A stretch of 64,000 nt of DNA from JAVBSN01 sp031547045 (lineage in GTDB: Bacteria > Bacillota > Clostridia > Lachnospirales > Lachnospiraceae): NCBI GenBank assembly GCA_031547045.1, contig JAVBSN010000027.1, positions 14,468-78,467 on the forward strand, given 5' to 3'. A program made the translations under genes and the position numbers. Shown here piece by piece: positions 41,437 through 50,257 of this stretch (position 1 is its first letter; every line of letters starts with the position of its first letter). The notes beneath the pieces were generated by a model. The model was not told where the DNA came from. It saw nothing but the letters and a program-made list of their open reading frames with translations, and ran no database searches.

Positions 41437-42726
41437 ATGAATTATGAAGAAGTAGTTGAGTATATATTATCTATACCTAAATTTGCTAAGAAAATTGGTA
41501 CAGATAACTTAAAGATTTTATTAGAACATCTAGGGAATCCTCATTTAAAAATAAAATGTATTCATGTAGCAGGAACTAATGGTAAAGGTTCAACATCTAT
41601 GTTTATATCAGATTTGTTAATGGGTAATGGATATAAGGTAGGTATGTTTACATCACCTCACTTAGTTAAGATTAATGAGAGATTTAGAATTAATAAACAA
41701 TTTATTAATGATACAGAATTTGTTGAATGTTTTTGCAAAGTAGAGAAATCAGTTAAGGAATTACAAGAGGCAGGATATGCCCATCCTTCATTTTTTGAAT
41801 ATGTATTTGCTATAGGGGCAGTATGGTTTCAACTAAGACAGGTGGATTATGTTATTTATGAAACTGGTATGGGGGGAAGATTAGATGCAACAAATGTTGT
41901 AGAACCTGAAGTTACAATAATAACATCTGTAGGATATGATCATATGCAATATCTTGGAAATACCATAGAAAATATTGCAAAAGAAAAGGCAGGTATTATT
42001 AAATCCTCAGTTCCTACAATATACTTTAAAAGGGATAGGGAATCATCTCGAATAATAGAAAGCGTTGCTAATTCATTAGACAGTAAGGTTTATACTGTCG
42101 ATAATAGTAATTATATAATTGATAAAATAGGGGATAAAACAATTGATTTTTCTTTTGATTGTGGTTATTATAGTTATGTCAATATAAGCATAAAAAAAAC
42201 AGCAATATATCAAATTGAAAATAGTATTTTATCTATAATTGCAGTTAATGTCTTATTAAACAAGAGATTAGATGCTGATAATATAAACAACATTTTATCT
42301 AATTCTTATTGGGAAGGTAGAATGGAAGAGATACTTACAGATGTATATGTAGATGGAGCTCATAATGTAGAGGCAATAGAAGCGTTTACTGATACAGTAT
42401 TAAAATGTTATAATGATAAGGATATTATTTTAATATTTGCTGTAGCAAATGATAAGGATTATGTAGATATGATTAAATATCTATGTGACAAACTTGTCTT
42501 TTCAAAAATATATGTTACATCAATAAAGGGAGATAGAACAACTGCTGCCTATGATATAAAAAATATATTTAATGAATATTGCGATAGCATAGTAGAGGTT
42601 ATAGATAATTCTAGAGAAGAATTTAAGGGCATTATAGATTTAAAGAATAATAGTGAGAGAATATTTTGTGTAGGTTCTCTTTATTTAATAGGAGATATAA
42701 AAGAGCAGATTTGTACAGATATATAG
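41437..42726 (+). CDS. folC: Folylpolyglutamate synthase / dihydrofolate synthase
   Basis: A 429-aa Mur-ligase-type enzyme that adds glutamate to folates. The start is ATG 41437 after AGAGGA; the frame opens slightly earlier without a binding site. Visible are the P-loop HVAGTNGKGSTSMF near residue 46, SPHLVKINERFR, the Mur-ligase ETGMGGRLDATNV block with EKAGIIK, and the C-terminal domain opening DGAHNVEAIEAF. Its place after addAB-queF suggests one long transcript. Whether it also makes dihydrofolate cannot be told. Confidence 0.94.
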   Translation: MNYEEVVEYILSIPKFAKKIGTDNLKILLEHLGNPHLKIKCIHVAGTNGKGSTSMFISDLLMGNGYKVGMFTSPHLVKINERFRINKQFINDTEFVECFCKVEKSVKELQEAGYAHPSFFEYVFAIGAVWFQLRQVDYVIYETGMGGRLDATNVVEPEVTIITSVGYDHMQYLGNTIENIAKEKAGIIKSSVPTIYFKRDRESSRIIESVANSLDSKVYTVDNSNYIIDKIGDKTIDFSFDCGYYSYVNISIKKTAIYQIENSILSIIAVNVLLNKRLDADNINNILSNSYWEGRMEEILTDVYVDGAHNVEAIEAFTDTVLKCYNDKDIILIFAVANDKDYVDMIKYLCDKLVFSKIYVTSIKGDRTTAAYDIKNIFNEYCDSIVEVIDNSREEFKGIIDLKNNSERIFCVGSLYLIGDIKEQICTDI

Positions 42727-42751
42727 ATGTATATTACCTTAGGAGGAAAAT

Positions 42752-42895
42752 ATGATTAATTTTGATGAAGAAATAAAAAAATTTAAACCTATACTTGAAG
42801 TGGATCAGGCAGAAGAAGCTATATATCAAAATGACTTAAAGGATATGACAGACGTTATGCAAGAAATGATGAAAGAGATTAAGAAAAATAGTTAG
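42752..42895 (+). CDS. Small conserved protein of 47 aa, function unknown
   Basis: ATG 42752 follows a perfect AGGAGG with ideal spacing, and the frame MINFDEEIKKFKPILEVD ends at TAG 42893-42895. It is acidic and helical (AEEAIYQNDLKDMTDVMQEMMKEIKK) without Cys or a membrane segment. It sits between folC and the TPR gene with short gaps, so it is surely co-transcribed. I recall similar short proteins in this place in related genomes, with no known role. Confidence 0.75.
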   Translation: MINFDEEIKKFKPILEVDQAEEAIYQNDLKDMTDVMQEMMKEIKKNS

Positions 42896-42908
42896 GTAAG
42901 GTGAGCAT

Positions 42909-44348
42909 ATGAATTGTATAATATGTGGTTCACCTGTACTAATAAGTGATTATTGTAGTAATTGTGGACTAAAACAAGATTTTTTAAAAAAGGCATTTAA
43001 TACATCTAATTATTATTATAATGTTGGATTGGATAGAGCAAGTGTTAGGGATTTAACAGGTGCTATAGATGTATTAAAATTATCACTTAAGTATAATAAA
43101 AGAAATACTGAAGCAAGGAACTTGCTTGGATTAATTTATTATGAAATGGGTGAAACGGTTGAGGCATTAAGTCATTGGGTAGTAAGTACCCATTATGATG
43201 AAAATAGAAATAGAGCATCTCTATATTTAAAAAGCATACAATCTAGTGCAGCTAAGCTAGAATCGGTGAATCAATTAGCTAAAAGATTTAATCAAACACT
43301 AATATATGCAGCTCAAAATAACAAAGATATAGCGTTAATACAACTTAAACGAATATTAGGGTCATATCCTCACTTTGTTAAAGGGTTCTTGCTTCTAGCC
43401 CTATTATATATAGATGCAGGTAACTATGATAAGGCAAAGAAAGCGCTTAAGAGAGTTCTTAAGATTGATAAGAATAATACGTTAGCAATTAAATATATGT
43501 ATGGTATGGAAGCTACACCTGAAGAAATAATAAAGGTTCGAGAGGATGCGGCAAAGTTAAATGTTGATAACGAAGAAGGATATGATGACGAGGATGAAGA
43601 ACCCCTTACTATAGGTGAGATTGTAGAAGAACAACTTCGTCAGATAGATAATAATGAGAATCCCTTACAGGTTGGAAAATATAAAGAAATGAATTTTAGT
43701 AAGCATACTCTAGTGTATGTTATTGTAGGGCTTTTGTTAGGAGCACTTGCTACATATTTCTTGTTCTTACCAAATGTTAAAGATAAGATAGATGCAGATT
43801 ATAAACAAGAAGAATTAGTTTATACAGATGAGATTGCCAAGAAGAACCTTACTATTACTAATCTTGAGTCCAAAATAGGATCTTTAGAAGAAAGTAATGA
43901 TAAGTTAACAAAGGAATTAGATAGTTCTCCAGCCGATTTATCAGCAGCAGAAGCGTATGAAAGATTAATAGCAGCTACTAATTATTATAATAGTGAAGAT
44001 AAGCTTTCAGCAGCAGTTGAGCTTATAGGAATATCAGAAGCAGTATTTACATCAGATACAACAAAAGAAATGTATAATAAGATAAAAAATAATTGTTTTA
44101 CAGAAGCAGCAAATAAGTTGTTTACTGATGGTAAAGAATTATATGATGCAGGAGATTACGAAGGTGCGTTAGAAGCATTTAAGAAATCGGTATCACTAAA
44201 TGAAGAAAGTGAAGATGGCTTATACTATTTAGCAATGACATATGAGCTTAACAATTTGCATGATGAAGCTTCACAGTATTTTACATTACTTAATGAGAAG
44301 TTTCCTGAAAGTGAATATCACAATAGTATAACACAGTATTTACAATAG
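42909..44348 (+). CDS. Zinc-ribbon and TPR-repeat membrane protein
   Basis: A 479-aa protein. The N-terminus is a zinc ribbon (C3-x2-C6 and C15-x2-C18 in CIICG and YCSNCG). Residues ~35-205 carry TPR repeats (AIDVLKLSLKYNKRNTEARNLLG; YPHFVKGFLLLALLYIDAGNYDKA). One membrane helix lies at ~258-280 (TLVYVIVGLLLGALATYFLF), then a coiled coil at ~300-340 and a second TPR group outside the membrane (AKLFTDGKELYDAGDYEGALEAF-like). It may link a cytoplasmic and an envelope complex; the partner is unknown. It ends the addB operon at a terminator. Confidence 0.85.
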   Translation: MNCIICGSPVLISDYCSNCGLKQDFLKKAFNTSNYYYNVGLDRASVRDLTGAIDVLKLSLKYNKRNTEARNLLGLIYYEMGETVEALSHWVVSTHYDENRNRASLYLKSIQSSAAKLESVNQLAKRFNQTLIYAAQNNKDIALIQLKRILGSYPHFVKGFLLLALLYIDAGNYDKAKKALKRVLKIDKNNTLAIKYMYGMEATPEEIIKVREDAAKLNVDNEEGYDDEDEEPLTIGEIVEEQLRQIDNNENPLQVGKYKEMNFSKHTLVYVIVGLLLGALATYFLFLPNVKDKIDADYKQEELVYTDEIAKKNLTITNLESKIGSLEESNDKLTKELDSSPADLSAAEAYERLIAATNYYNSEDKLSAAVELIGISEAVFTSDTTKEMYNKIKNNCFTEAANKLFTDGKELYDAGDYEGALEAFKKSVSLNEESEDGLYYLAMTYELNNLHDEASQYFTLLNEKFPESEYHNSITQYLQ

Positions 44349-44373
44349 ATTACTTTAGATAAAGCTTGGATTT

Positions 44374-44406
44374 AGGCTAGTCAGTTTAACTGACTGGCCT
44401 GTTTTT
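44374..44406 (+). terminator. Terminator after the TPR gene
   Basis: AGGCTAGTCAG/CTGACTGGCCT stem with a T-rich tail GTTTTTGTCTTTTT. Confidence 0.87.
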
Positions 44407-44463
44407 GTCTTTTTAAGACTAAATATAAATGATTATGAATAAAAATGGAAGAGAGGTATTGCA

Positions 44464-44793
44464 ATGGCTTTATGTAAGATGAAGGAGGATTATTTAGTAG
44501 TAAAAGTACCTAAAGAATTAGATCATCATGCGGCAGCAGATATTAGGGAAGATACAGATCAATATTTTGTAAAAAAAATGGTCAAGTATGTAATTTTTGA
44601 TTTTAGTGATACACAATTTATGGATAGTTCAGGAATAGGATTAATTATGGGTAGATATAAACAAGTAATAAATCTTAAAGGGAAAATTTATGTGTGTGGC
44701 ATAAATGACTCTGTTAATAAAATATTTGAATTATCAGGTTTGTATAGAATTGTTAGTAAGGAAGAAGAATTGAAATCAAAAATAAAATGGTAA
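44464..44793 (+). CDS. spoIIAA: Anti-sigma F factor antagonist
   Basis: A 109-aa STAS-domain protein that frees SigF by binding SpoIIAB in the forespore. The phosphorylation motif FMDSSGIGLIMGRYK is intact (Ser55/Ser56), followed by VCGINDSVNKIFELSGL. The GAGAGG site 8 nt before the ATG is good. It is first of three genes in the classical order spoIIAA-spoIIAB-sigF. A SigH-type promoter would be expected upstream; I could not identify one confidently. Confidence 0.95.
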   Translation: MALCKMKEDYLVVKVPKELDHHAAADIREDTDQYFVKKMVKYVIFDFSDTQFMDSSGIGLIMGRYKQVINLKGKIYVCGINDSVNKIFELSGLYRIVSKEEELKSKIKW

Positions 44794-44811
44794 TTAAGGA
44801 GGATGATGGCT

Positions 44812-45252
44812 ATGAGTAGCACCAATGAAATGGTAGTGGAATTTAACAGTATATCTAAAAATGAAAGCTTTGCAAGAGTGGTGGTGGCAGCATTTGTTAC
44901 AAGATTAGATCCAACACTAGAAGAAATCTCAGATATTAAGACAGCCGTATCTGAGGCGGTAACTAATTCTATAATACATGGATATGATAATGCAGATGGA
45001 AAGATTCGAATAGAAATAGGAATAGAAGATAAAGATGTGACAATTATGATAAGTGATGAAGGAAAGGGAATAGAAGATATAGGAAAAGCTATGGAACCAA
45101 TGTATACAACAAAACCTGAGTTGGATAGATCAGGTATGGGATTTGCGTTTATGGAGGCATTTATGGATGAGCTCAAAGTTGATTCCCAATTAGATAAAGG
45201 AACAAGAATTACAATGAGAAAGGTAATTGGTAAGCCTATCGACCAATATTAG
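44812..45252 (+). CDS. spoIIAB: Anti-sigma F factor, serine protein kinase
   Basis: A 146-aa GHKL-type kinase that binds SigF and phosphorylates SpoIIAA. Of three clustered ATGs, 44812 is chosen because AAGGAGG ends 9 nt before it; the ATGs at 44803 and 44806 are too close. The N box is AVSEAVTNSIIHGY, the G1 box ISDEGKGIED and the G2 box LDRSGMGFAFMEAFMDE. Gene order and length match SpoIIAB of spore formers. Confidence 0.96.
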   Translation: MSSTNEMVVEFNSISKNESFARVVVAAFVTRLDPTLEEISDIKTAVSEAVTNSIIHGYDNADGKIRIEIGIEDKDVTIMISDEGKGIEDIGKAMEPMYTTKPELDRSGMGFAFMEAFMDELKVDSQLDKGTRITMRKVIGKPIDQY

Positions 45253-45261
45253 GTACATAAT

Positions 45262-45978
45262 ATGGACAAGACTTTAGAGTTAATAAAGCTTGCAAAAGAT
45301 GGGAATGTAGATGCTAGAGATAAAATTGTATCTGAAAATTTAGGATTAGTATGGAGTGTAGTTAGAAGATTTGGAAATAGGGGATATGAGTTAGATGATT
45401 TATATCAAATAGGTTGCATTGGATTAATAAAAAGTATAGATAAATTTGATTTATCATATGAAGTAAGATTTTCTACCTATGCGGTACCTATGATAACAGG
45501 AGAGATAAAAAGGTTTTTAAGAGATGATGGTATGATAAAGGTAAGTAGGTCTTTAAAAGAAATAGCGTATAAAGTAAAGATAGAAAAGGAAAAATATATT
45601 AATAAATATTGCAAAGAACCTACAATAAGTCAATTAGCAGCAAGTTTGGAGATTGAAGAGGAAGAAATAGTGGCTGCTCTAGAAGCAAATAGTGATGTGG
45701 AGTCAATATATAAGACAATATATCAAAGTGATGGTAATTCCATATATCTAATAGATAAGTTGGCTAGAGTAGAGGACGATAGTGATAGAATAGCAGATAG
45801 TATAGCACTAAATAATATGATTGATAATTTAGAAGAGAAAGAAAAGCAGTTAGTTATGTTAAGATACTATCAAGATAAAACACAAACTGATATTGCAAAA
45901 GTTTTAGGGATTTCCCAAGTTCAAGTATCTAGAATGGAGAAAAAGATATTGCTAAAATTAAGAAAACAACTAGAATAG
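45262..45978 (+). CDS. sigF: RNA polymerase sigma factor, forespore-specific SigF
   Basis: A 238-aa sigma-70 family factor. Region 2 is NLGLVWSVVRRFGNRGYELDDLYQIGCIGLIKSIDKFD; region 3 follows (EEIAYKVKIEKEKY-like, LAASLEIEEEEIVAAL), and region 4 is EKEKQLVMLRYYQDKTQTDIAKVLGISQVQVSRMEKKIL. It lies 9 bp after spoIIAB. The complete locus means the lineage has or recently had the sporulation programme, though the window cannot show whether this strain still makes spores. Confidence 0.95.
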   Translation: MDKTLELIKLAKDGNVDARDKIVSENLGLVWSVVRRFGNRGYELDDLYQIGCIGLIKSIDKFDLSYEVRFSTYAVPMITGEIKRFLRDDGMIKVSRSLKEIAYKVKIEKEKYINKYCKEPTISQLAASLEIEEEEIVAALEANSDVESIYKTIYQSDGNSIYLIDKLARVEDDSDRIADSIALNNMIDNLEEKEKQLVMLRYYQDKTQTDIAKVLGISQVQVSRMEKKILLKLRKQLE

Positions 45979-46002
45979 GCGTAACCACTGTAAAATTTTG
46001 TG

Positions 46003-46031
46003 TTGATTATGAATTATTAAAATGTTACAAT
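46003..46031 (+). promoter_or_regulatory. SigA promoter of secA
   Basis: TTGATT (46003-46008), 17 bp, TACAAT (46026-46031). Confidence 0.8.
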
Positions 46032-46068
46032 ATACTTTGCATATCAAAACAAGGTAGGAGTGTAAAAT

Positions 46069-48636
46069 ATGAGTTTATTCGAAAGTGTATTTGGAACACA
46101 TAGTGATAAAGAAATAAAAAGAATTAAACCACTTATTGAAGGTATAGAAGCGTTAGACGAGACTATGCAAAAATTAAGTGATGATCAGCTTAAGGCAAAG
46201 ACTGATGAATTTAAGAAACGATTAGAAGATGGGGCGACCCTAGATGATATATTAGTAGAAGCATTTGCAGTAGTTAGAGAGGCAGCAAGCAGAGTTCTTA
46301 ATATGAAGCATTATGAAGTTCAGCTTGTTGGTGGTATCGTGCTTCATCAAGGAAGAATATCAGAGATGAGAACTGGTGAAGGTAAGACCTTAGTATCTAC
46401 TTTACCAGCTTATTTGAATGCTTTGACTGGAAAGGGAGTTCATATAGTAACTGTTAATGATTACCTAGCGAAGCGTGATGCTGAGTGGATGGGACAAGTA
46501 CATGAATTTCTAGGGCTTAAAGTAGGTGTTATACTTAATAGCTCAACTAATGAAGAAAGAAGAGCTGCATATAATTGTGATATTACATATGCTACTAATA
46601 ATGAGCTTGGATTTGATTATCTAAGAGATAACATGGTTATATATAAAGAACAATTAGTTCAGAAGGAATTAAACTATGCAATCGTAGATGAGGTTGACTC
46701 TGTTCTTATTGATGAGGCAAGAACTCCGCTTATTATTTCGGGGCAAAGTGGAAAGTCAACAGAATTATATAGAATGTGTGATATTTTAGCTAGGAGAATG
46801 AAGAGAGGTTCTTCAGATGGAGAAATATCAAAGATGGATGCTATGATGGGTGTTGATATAGAAGAAGATGGAGATTTCTTAGTAAATGAGAAAGATAAGC
46901 AAGTTATGCTTACAGCTCAAGGTATATCAGAAGTTGAGCAATTTTTCCATATAGAGAACTTAGCAGATCCAGAAAATGCAGAGATTCAACATAATATTAT
47001 ATTAGCATTACGTGCACATAATCTTATGTTTAAAGACCAAAACTATGTTGTAAAAGATGATGAAGTTCTTATTGTAGATGAATTTACTGGACGTATTATG
47101 CCAGGTAGAAGATATTCAGATGGTTTACACCAAGCTATAGAAGCAAAGGAAAATGTAAAGGTTAAGAGAGAGAGTAAGACTCTAGCAACAATTACATTCC
47201 AGAACTTCTTTAATAAGTATGCCAAGAAATCAGGTATGACAGGTACAGCGCTTACTGAAGAAAAAGAGTTTAGAGAAATATATGGAATGGATGTAATCGT
47301 AATTCCAACAAATCTTCCTATAGCCAGAATCGATCATCAAGATTCTGTATATAAATCAAAGAAAGAAAAGCTTAATGCAATAGTTGATGAAATTGTAGCT
47401 TCACATGATAAAGGACAACCGGTATTAGTTGGTACTATTACAATTGAAGCATCAGAAGAATTAAGTCATAGATTAAGCAAGAAAGGTGTGCCACATAAGG
47501 TTCTTAATGCTAAGTTCCATGAGATGGAGGCTGAAATTGTAGCAGAGGCTGGTCAAAAGGGTTCCGTTACAATAGCAACTAATATGGCAGGTCGTGGTAC
47601 AGATATTAAATTAGGTGAAGGTGTTACAGATTTAGGTGGTCTTAAGATAATTGGTACTGAAAGACATGAGTCAAGACGTATTGATAATCAATTAAGAGGT
47701 CGTGCTGGTCGTCAAGGTGACCCAGGTGAATCTAAGTTCTACTTATGTCTTGAAGATGATTTAATGAGACTATTTGGTTCAGAGAGAGTTATGTCTTTAT
47801 ATGATACTCTTAATATTCCTGATGGAGAAGAGATTCAACATAAGACAATAAGTAACTTTATTGAAAAGGCTCAAAAGAAAATAGAGAGTAATAACTTTGG
47901 AATTCGTAAGAATTTATTAGATTACGATCAAGTTATGAATGAGCAAAGGGAAATTATATATGCTGAGAGAAGAAGAGTTCTTGATGGCGAAAGTATGAGA
48001 GATGTTGTATATAAGATGATAGTAGATACTGTTGAAGATTGTGTAGATACAGTAATTTCAGAAGATCAAAATACAGAAGATTGGGATGTAGCAGAGTTGA
48101 ATCAATTAATGTTACCAATAATTCCAATTGATAAGATAGTATTATCAGAAGATAATAAGAAAATGTCTAAGAATGAGTTAAAGCATAGATTAAAGGAAGA
48201 AGCTATTAAGGTTTATGAAGCAAAAGAGACTGAGTTTGTTGAACCTGAGCACTTAAGAGAAGTTGAGAGAGTAATTCTTCTTAAAGTTATTGATAAAAAA
48301 TGGATGACTCATATTGATGATATGATGCAACTAAGACAAGGAATAGGTCTTCAAGCTTTAGGAAATAGAGATCCATTAGTTGAATATAAGTTTACAGGAT
48401 ATGATATGTTCAATGAGATGACAAGTTCAATACGGGAAGAGACAGCAAAGTTATTACTCCATGTAAGAATTGAGCAAAAGGTAGAAAGAGAGCAGGTTGC
48501 TAAGGTTACAGGCACTAACAAAGATGATAGTGTTACCAAAGGACCTGTTAGGAGACAATCAGCAAAGATAGGCAGAAACGATCAATGTCCTTGTGGAAGT
48601 GGAAAGAAATATAAACAATGTTGTGGAAGAAATTAG
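46069..48636 (+). CDS. secA: Preprotein translocase ATPase SecA
   Basis: An 855-aa motor driving export through SecYEG. Walker A is MRTGEGKTL near residue 102; Walker B VDEVDSVLIDEARTPLIISG; then GRRYSDGLHQAIEAKE, GMTGTA, TNMAGRGTDIKLGEGV and the arginine-finger region RGRAGRQGDPGESKF. The C-terminus has the SEC-C zinc motif CPCGSGKKYKQCCG that binds SecB or the ribosome. Length and order are normal. prfB follows after 12 bp, as in many Firmicutes. Confidence 0.98.
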   Translation: MSLFESVFGTHSDKEIKRIKPLIEGIEALDETMQKLSDDQLKAKTDEFKKRLEDGATLDDILVEAFAVVREAASRVLNMKHYEVQLVGGIVLHQGRISEMRTGEGKTLVSTLPAYLNALTGKGVHIVTVNDYLAKRDAEWMGQVHEFLGLKVGVILNSSTNEERRAAYNCDITYATNNELGFDYLRDNMVIYKEQLVQKELNYAIVDEVDSVLIDEARTPLIISGQSGKSTELYRMCDILARRMKRGSSDGEISKMDAMMGVDIEEDGDFLVNEKDKQVMLTAQGISEVEQFFHIENLADPENAEIQHNIILALRAHNLMFKDQNYVVKDDEVLIVDEFTGRIMPGRRYSDGLHQAIEAKENVKVKRESKTLATITFQNFFNKYAKKSGMTGTALTEEKEFREIYGMDVIVIPTNLPIARIDHQDSVYKSKKEKLNAIVDEIVASHDKGQPVLVGTITIEASEELSHRLSKKGVPHKVLNAKFHEMEAEIVAEAGQKGSVTIATNMAGRGTDIKLGEGVTDLGGLKIIGTERHESRRIDNQLRGRAGRQGDPGESKFYLCLEDDLMRLFGSERVMSLYDTLNIPDGEEIQHKTISNFIEKAQKKIESNNFGIRKNLLDYDQVMNEQREIIYAERRRVLDGESMRDVVYKMIVDTVEDCVDTVISEDQNTEDWDVAELNQLMLPIIPIDKIVLSEDNKKMSKNELKHRLKEEAIKVYEAKETEFVEPEHLREVERVILLKVIDKKWMTHIDDMMQLRQGIGLQALGNRDPLVEYKFTGYDMFNEMTSSIREETAKLLLHVRIEQKVEREQVAKVTGTNKDDSVTKGPVRRQSAKIGRNDQCPCGSGKKYKQCCGRN

Positions 48637-48648
48637 AGGGGTGGACTA

Positions 48649-49767
48649 GTGATAGAATTAGATCAGTATAGATATACACTTAATGGGTATTCGAACCCAC
48701 TTAATGAACTGAAAAACTCACTAGATATTCCCACATTAGAACTAGAAGTTTCTAAATTAGAATATGAGATGGAATCCCCAGAATTTTGGGGAGATGCTAC
48801 TCGTTCAACAGAAATTACTAGAAAATTAAAAGGATTAAAGGATACAATAGAAAGCTTTAATCAATTGAATAATGCATATCAAGATATAGATATTTTAATT
48901 GAAATGGCTAGAGAAGAGGAAGATGAAAGTTTATTAGAGGATATTGATAAAGAAATTTCGGATTTCTCTTACAAATTAGAGAATTTAAGAATAGCAACTC
49001 TTTTATCAGGAGAGTTTGATAAAAATAATGCAGTAGTAACTCTACATGCGGGAGCAGGTGGAACAGAAAGTTGCGACTGGACCAGTATGTTATATAGGAT
49101 GTATACTCGATGGGCAGATAAGAAGGGTTATAGTGTAGAAGTTCTTGATTATCTAGATGGAGATGAGGCAGGAATTAAATCAGTAACTTTTCAGGTTAAT
49201 GGTGAGAATGCATATGGTTATCTTAAAGCAGAAAAAGGTGTACATAGATTAGTAAGAATATCACCATTTAATGCGGCAGGAAAGCGTCAGACGTCATTTG
49301 CATCATGTGATATTATGCCTGATATTGATGACGATATAACAGTTGATATTAATGAAGAAGATTTAAGAATAGATAAATACCGTGCAAGTGGTGCAGGTGG
49401 ACAGCATGTTAATAAAACAGAATCAGCTATAAGAATTACACATATTCCTACGGGAGTAGTGGTTCAATGTCAAAATGAAAGATCACAACATAAAAATAAA
49501 GACAGAGCGATGAAGATGCTTATGTCCAAATTATATGTAATTAAACAACAAGAGAATCTAGACAAAATATCAGATATTCGTGGCGAAGTAACGGAGAATG
49601 GTTTTGGAAGTCAGATACGTTCATATGTTATGCAACCATATACCATGGTAAAAGATCACCGAACTAATGAAGAAGTGGGCAATGTTCAATCTGTAATGGA
49701 TGGAGACATTGATACATTTATAAACGCATATCTAAAGTGGAATAGTATGGATAAGGATAAGGAGTGA
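48649..49767 (+). CDS. prfB: Peptide chain release factor 2, without programmed frameshift
   Basis: A 372-aa class I release factor for UAA and UGA. The stop-codon reading motif SPF is in VRISPFNAAGKRQ near residue 206; the peptidyl-hydrolysis GGQ is in GAGGQHVNKTE near 250. Translation starts at GTG 48649 after AGAGGGG. The frame is continuous through the region (~residue 25) where most bacteria have an in-frame UGA and +1 frameshift, so RF2 autoregulation by frameshifting is missing here. It is co-transcribed with secA. Confidence 0.96.
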   Translation: MIELDQYRYTLNGYSNPLNELKNSLDIPTLELEVSKLEYEMESPEFWGDATRSTEITRKLKGLKDTIESFNQLNNAYQDIDILIEMAREEEDESLLEDIDKEISDFSYKLENLRIATLLSGEFDKNNAVVTLHAGAGGTESCDWTSMLYRMYTRWADKKGYSVEVLDYLDGDEAGIKSVTFQVNGENAYGYLKAEKGVHRLVRISPFNAAGKRQTSFASCDIMPDIDDDITVDINEEDLRIDKYRASGAGGQHVNKTESAIRITHIPTGVVVQCQNERSQHKNKDRAMKMLMSKLYVIKQQENLDKISDIRGEVTENGFGSQIRSYVMQPYTMVKDHRTNEEVGNVQSVMDGDIDTFINAYLKWNSMDKDKE

Positions 49768-49771
49768 TAAT

Positions 49772-50236
49772 ATGGCAGAACTACAATATGTAATGTTTAA
49801 ACTAGGGAATCAGACATATACAATGGAGTTATTGAGTGTAAAAGGAATTGAGCAAGATTATAATATTATGCCACTTCCAGTTGCCCCCCCCAATATCAAA
49901 GGATTAATAAACCTAAGAGGAGAAATTATTCCTGTATATAGTTTGAGAAGTAAGTTTAGTTTACCTGATGACTATACTGGAGATACGAAAAAGCTATTAG
50001 TAACTAATACTCATGGAATACCACTAGCTTTCGAAGTAGATTTAGTTATAGGGATTGAAGTTGTAAATGATTCCAAAGTTAGCGGAGTGCCAGTAGTACT
50101 TAAGTCTGAAGAAACGTCATATATGGATAGCATTGTAAATGTAAATGGAAGTATAATGATTAACATATCAGTAGAAAGCATATTATCAGAATCAGAAGTA
50201 AATGATTTAAATAAAATTATAGATGAAAATAAATAA
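49772..50236 (+). CDS. cheW: Chemotaxis coupling protein CheW
   Basis: A 154-aa SH3-like adaptor that links chemoreceptors to CheA. The fold signature is complete: YVMFKLGNQTYTMELLSVKGIEQ, then PNIKGLINLRGEIIPVYSLRSKF, then LVTNTHGIPLAFEVDLVIGIEVV. GATAATATGG follows AAGGAGTGA, 4 bp after prfB. It stands alone, without cheA or receptors nearby, so it is probably one of several CheW proteins. Together with yjfB it indicates a motile organism. Confidence 0.93.
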   Translation: MAELQYVMFKLGNQTYTMELLSVKGIEQDYNIMPLPVAPPNIKGLINLRGEIIPVYSLRSKFSLPDDYTGDTKKLLVTNTHGIPLAFEVDLVIGIEVVNDSKVSGVPVVLKSEETSYMDSIVNVNGSIMINISVESILSESEVNDLNKIIDENK

Positions 50237-50257
50237 TATACATTAAGGAGTGGAATT

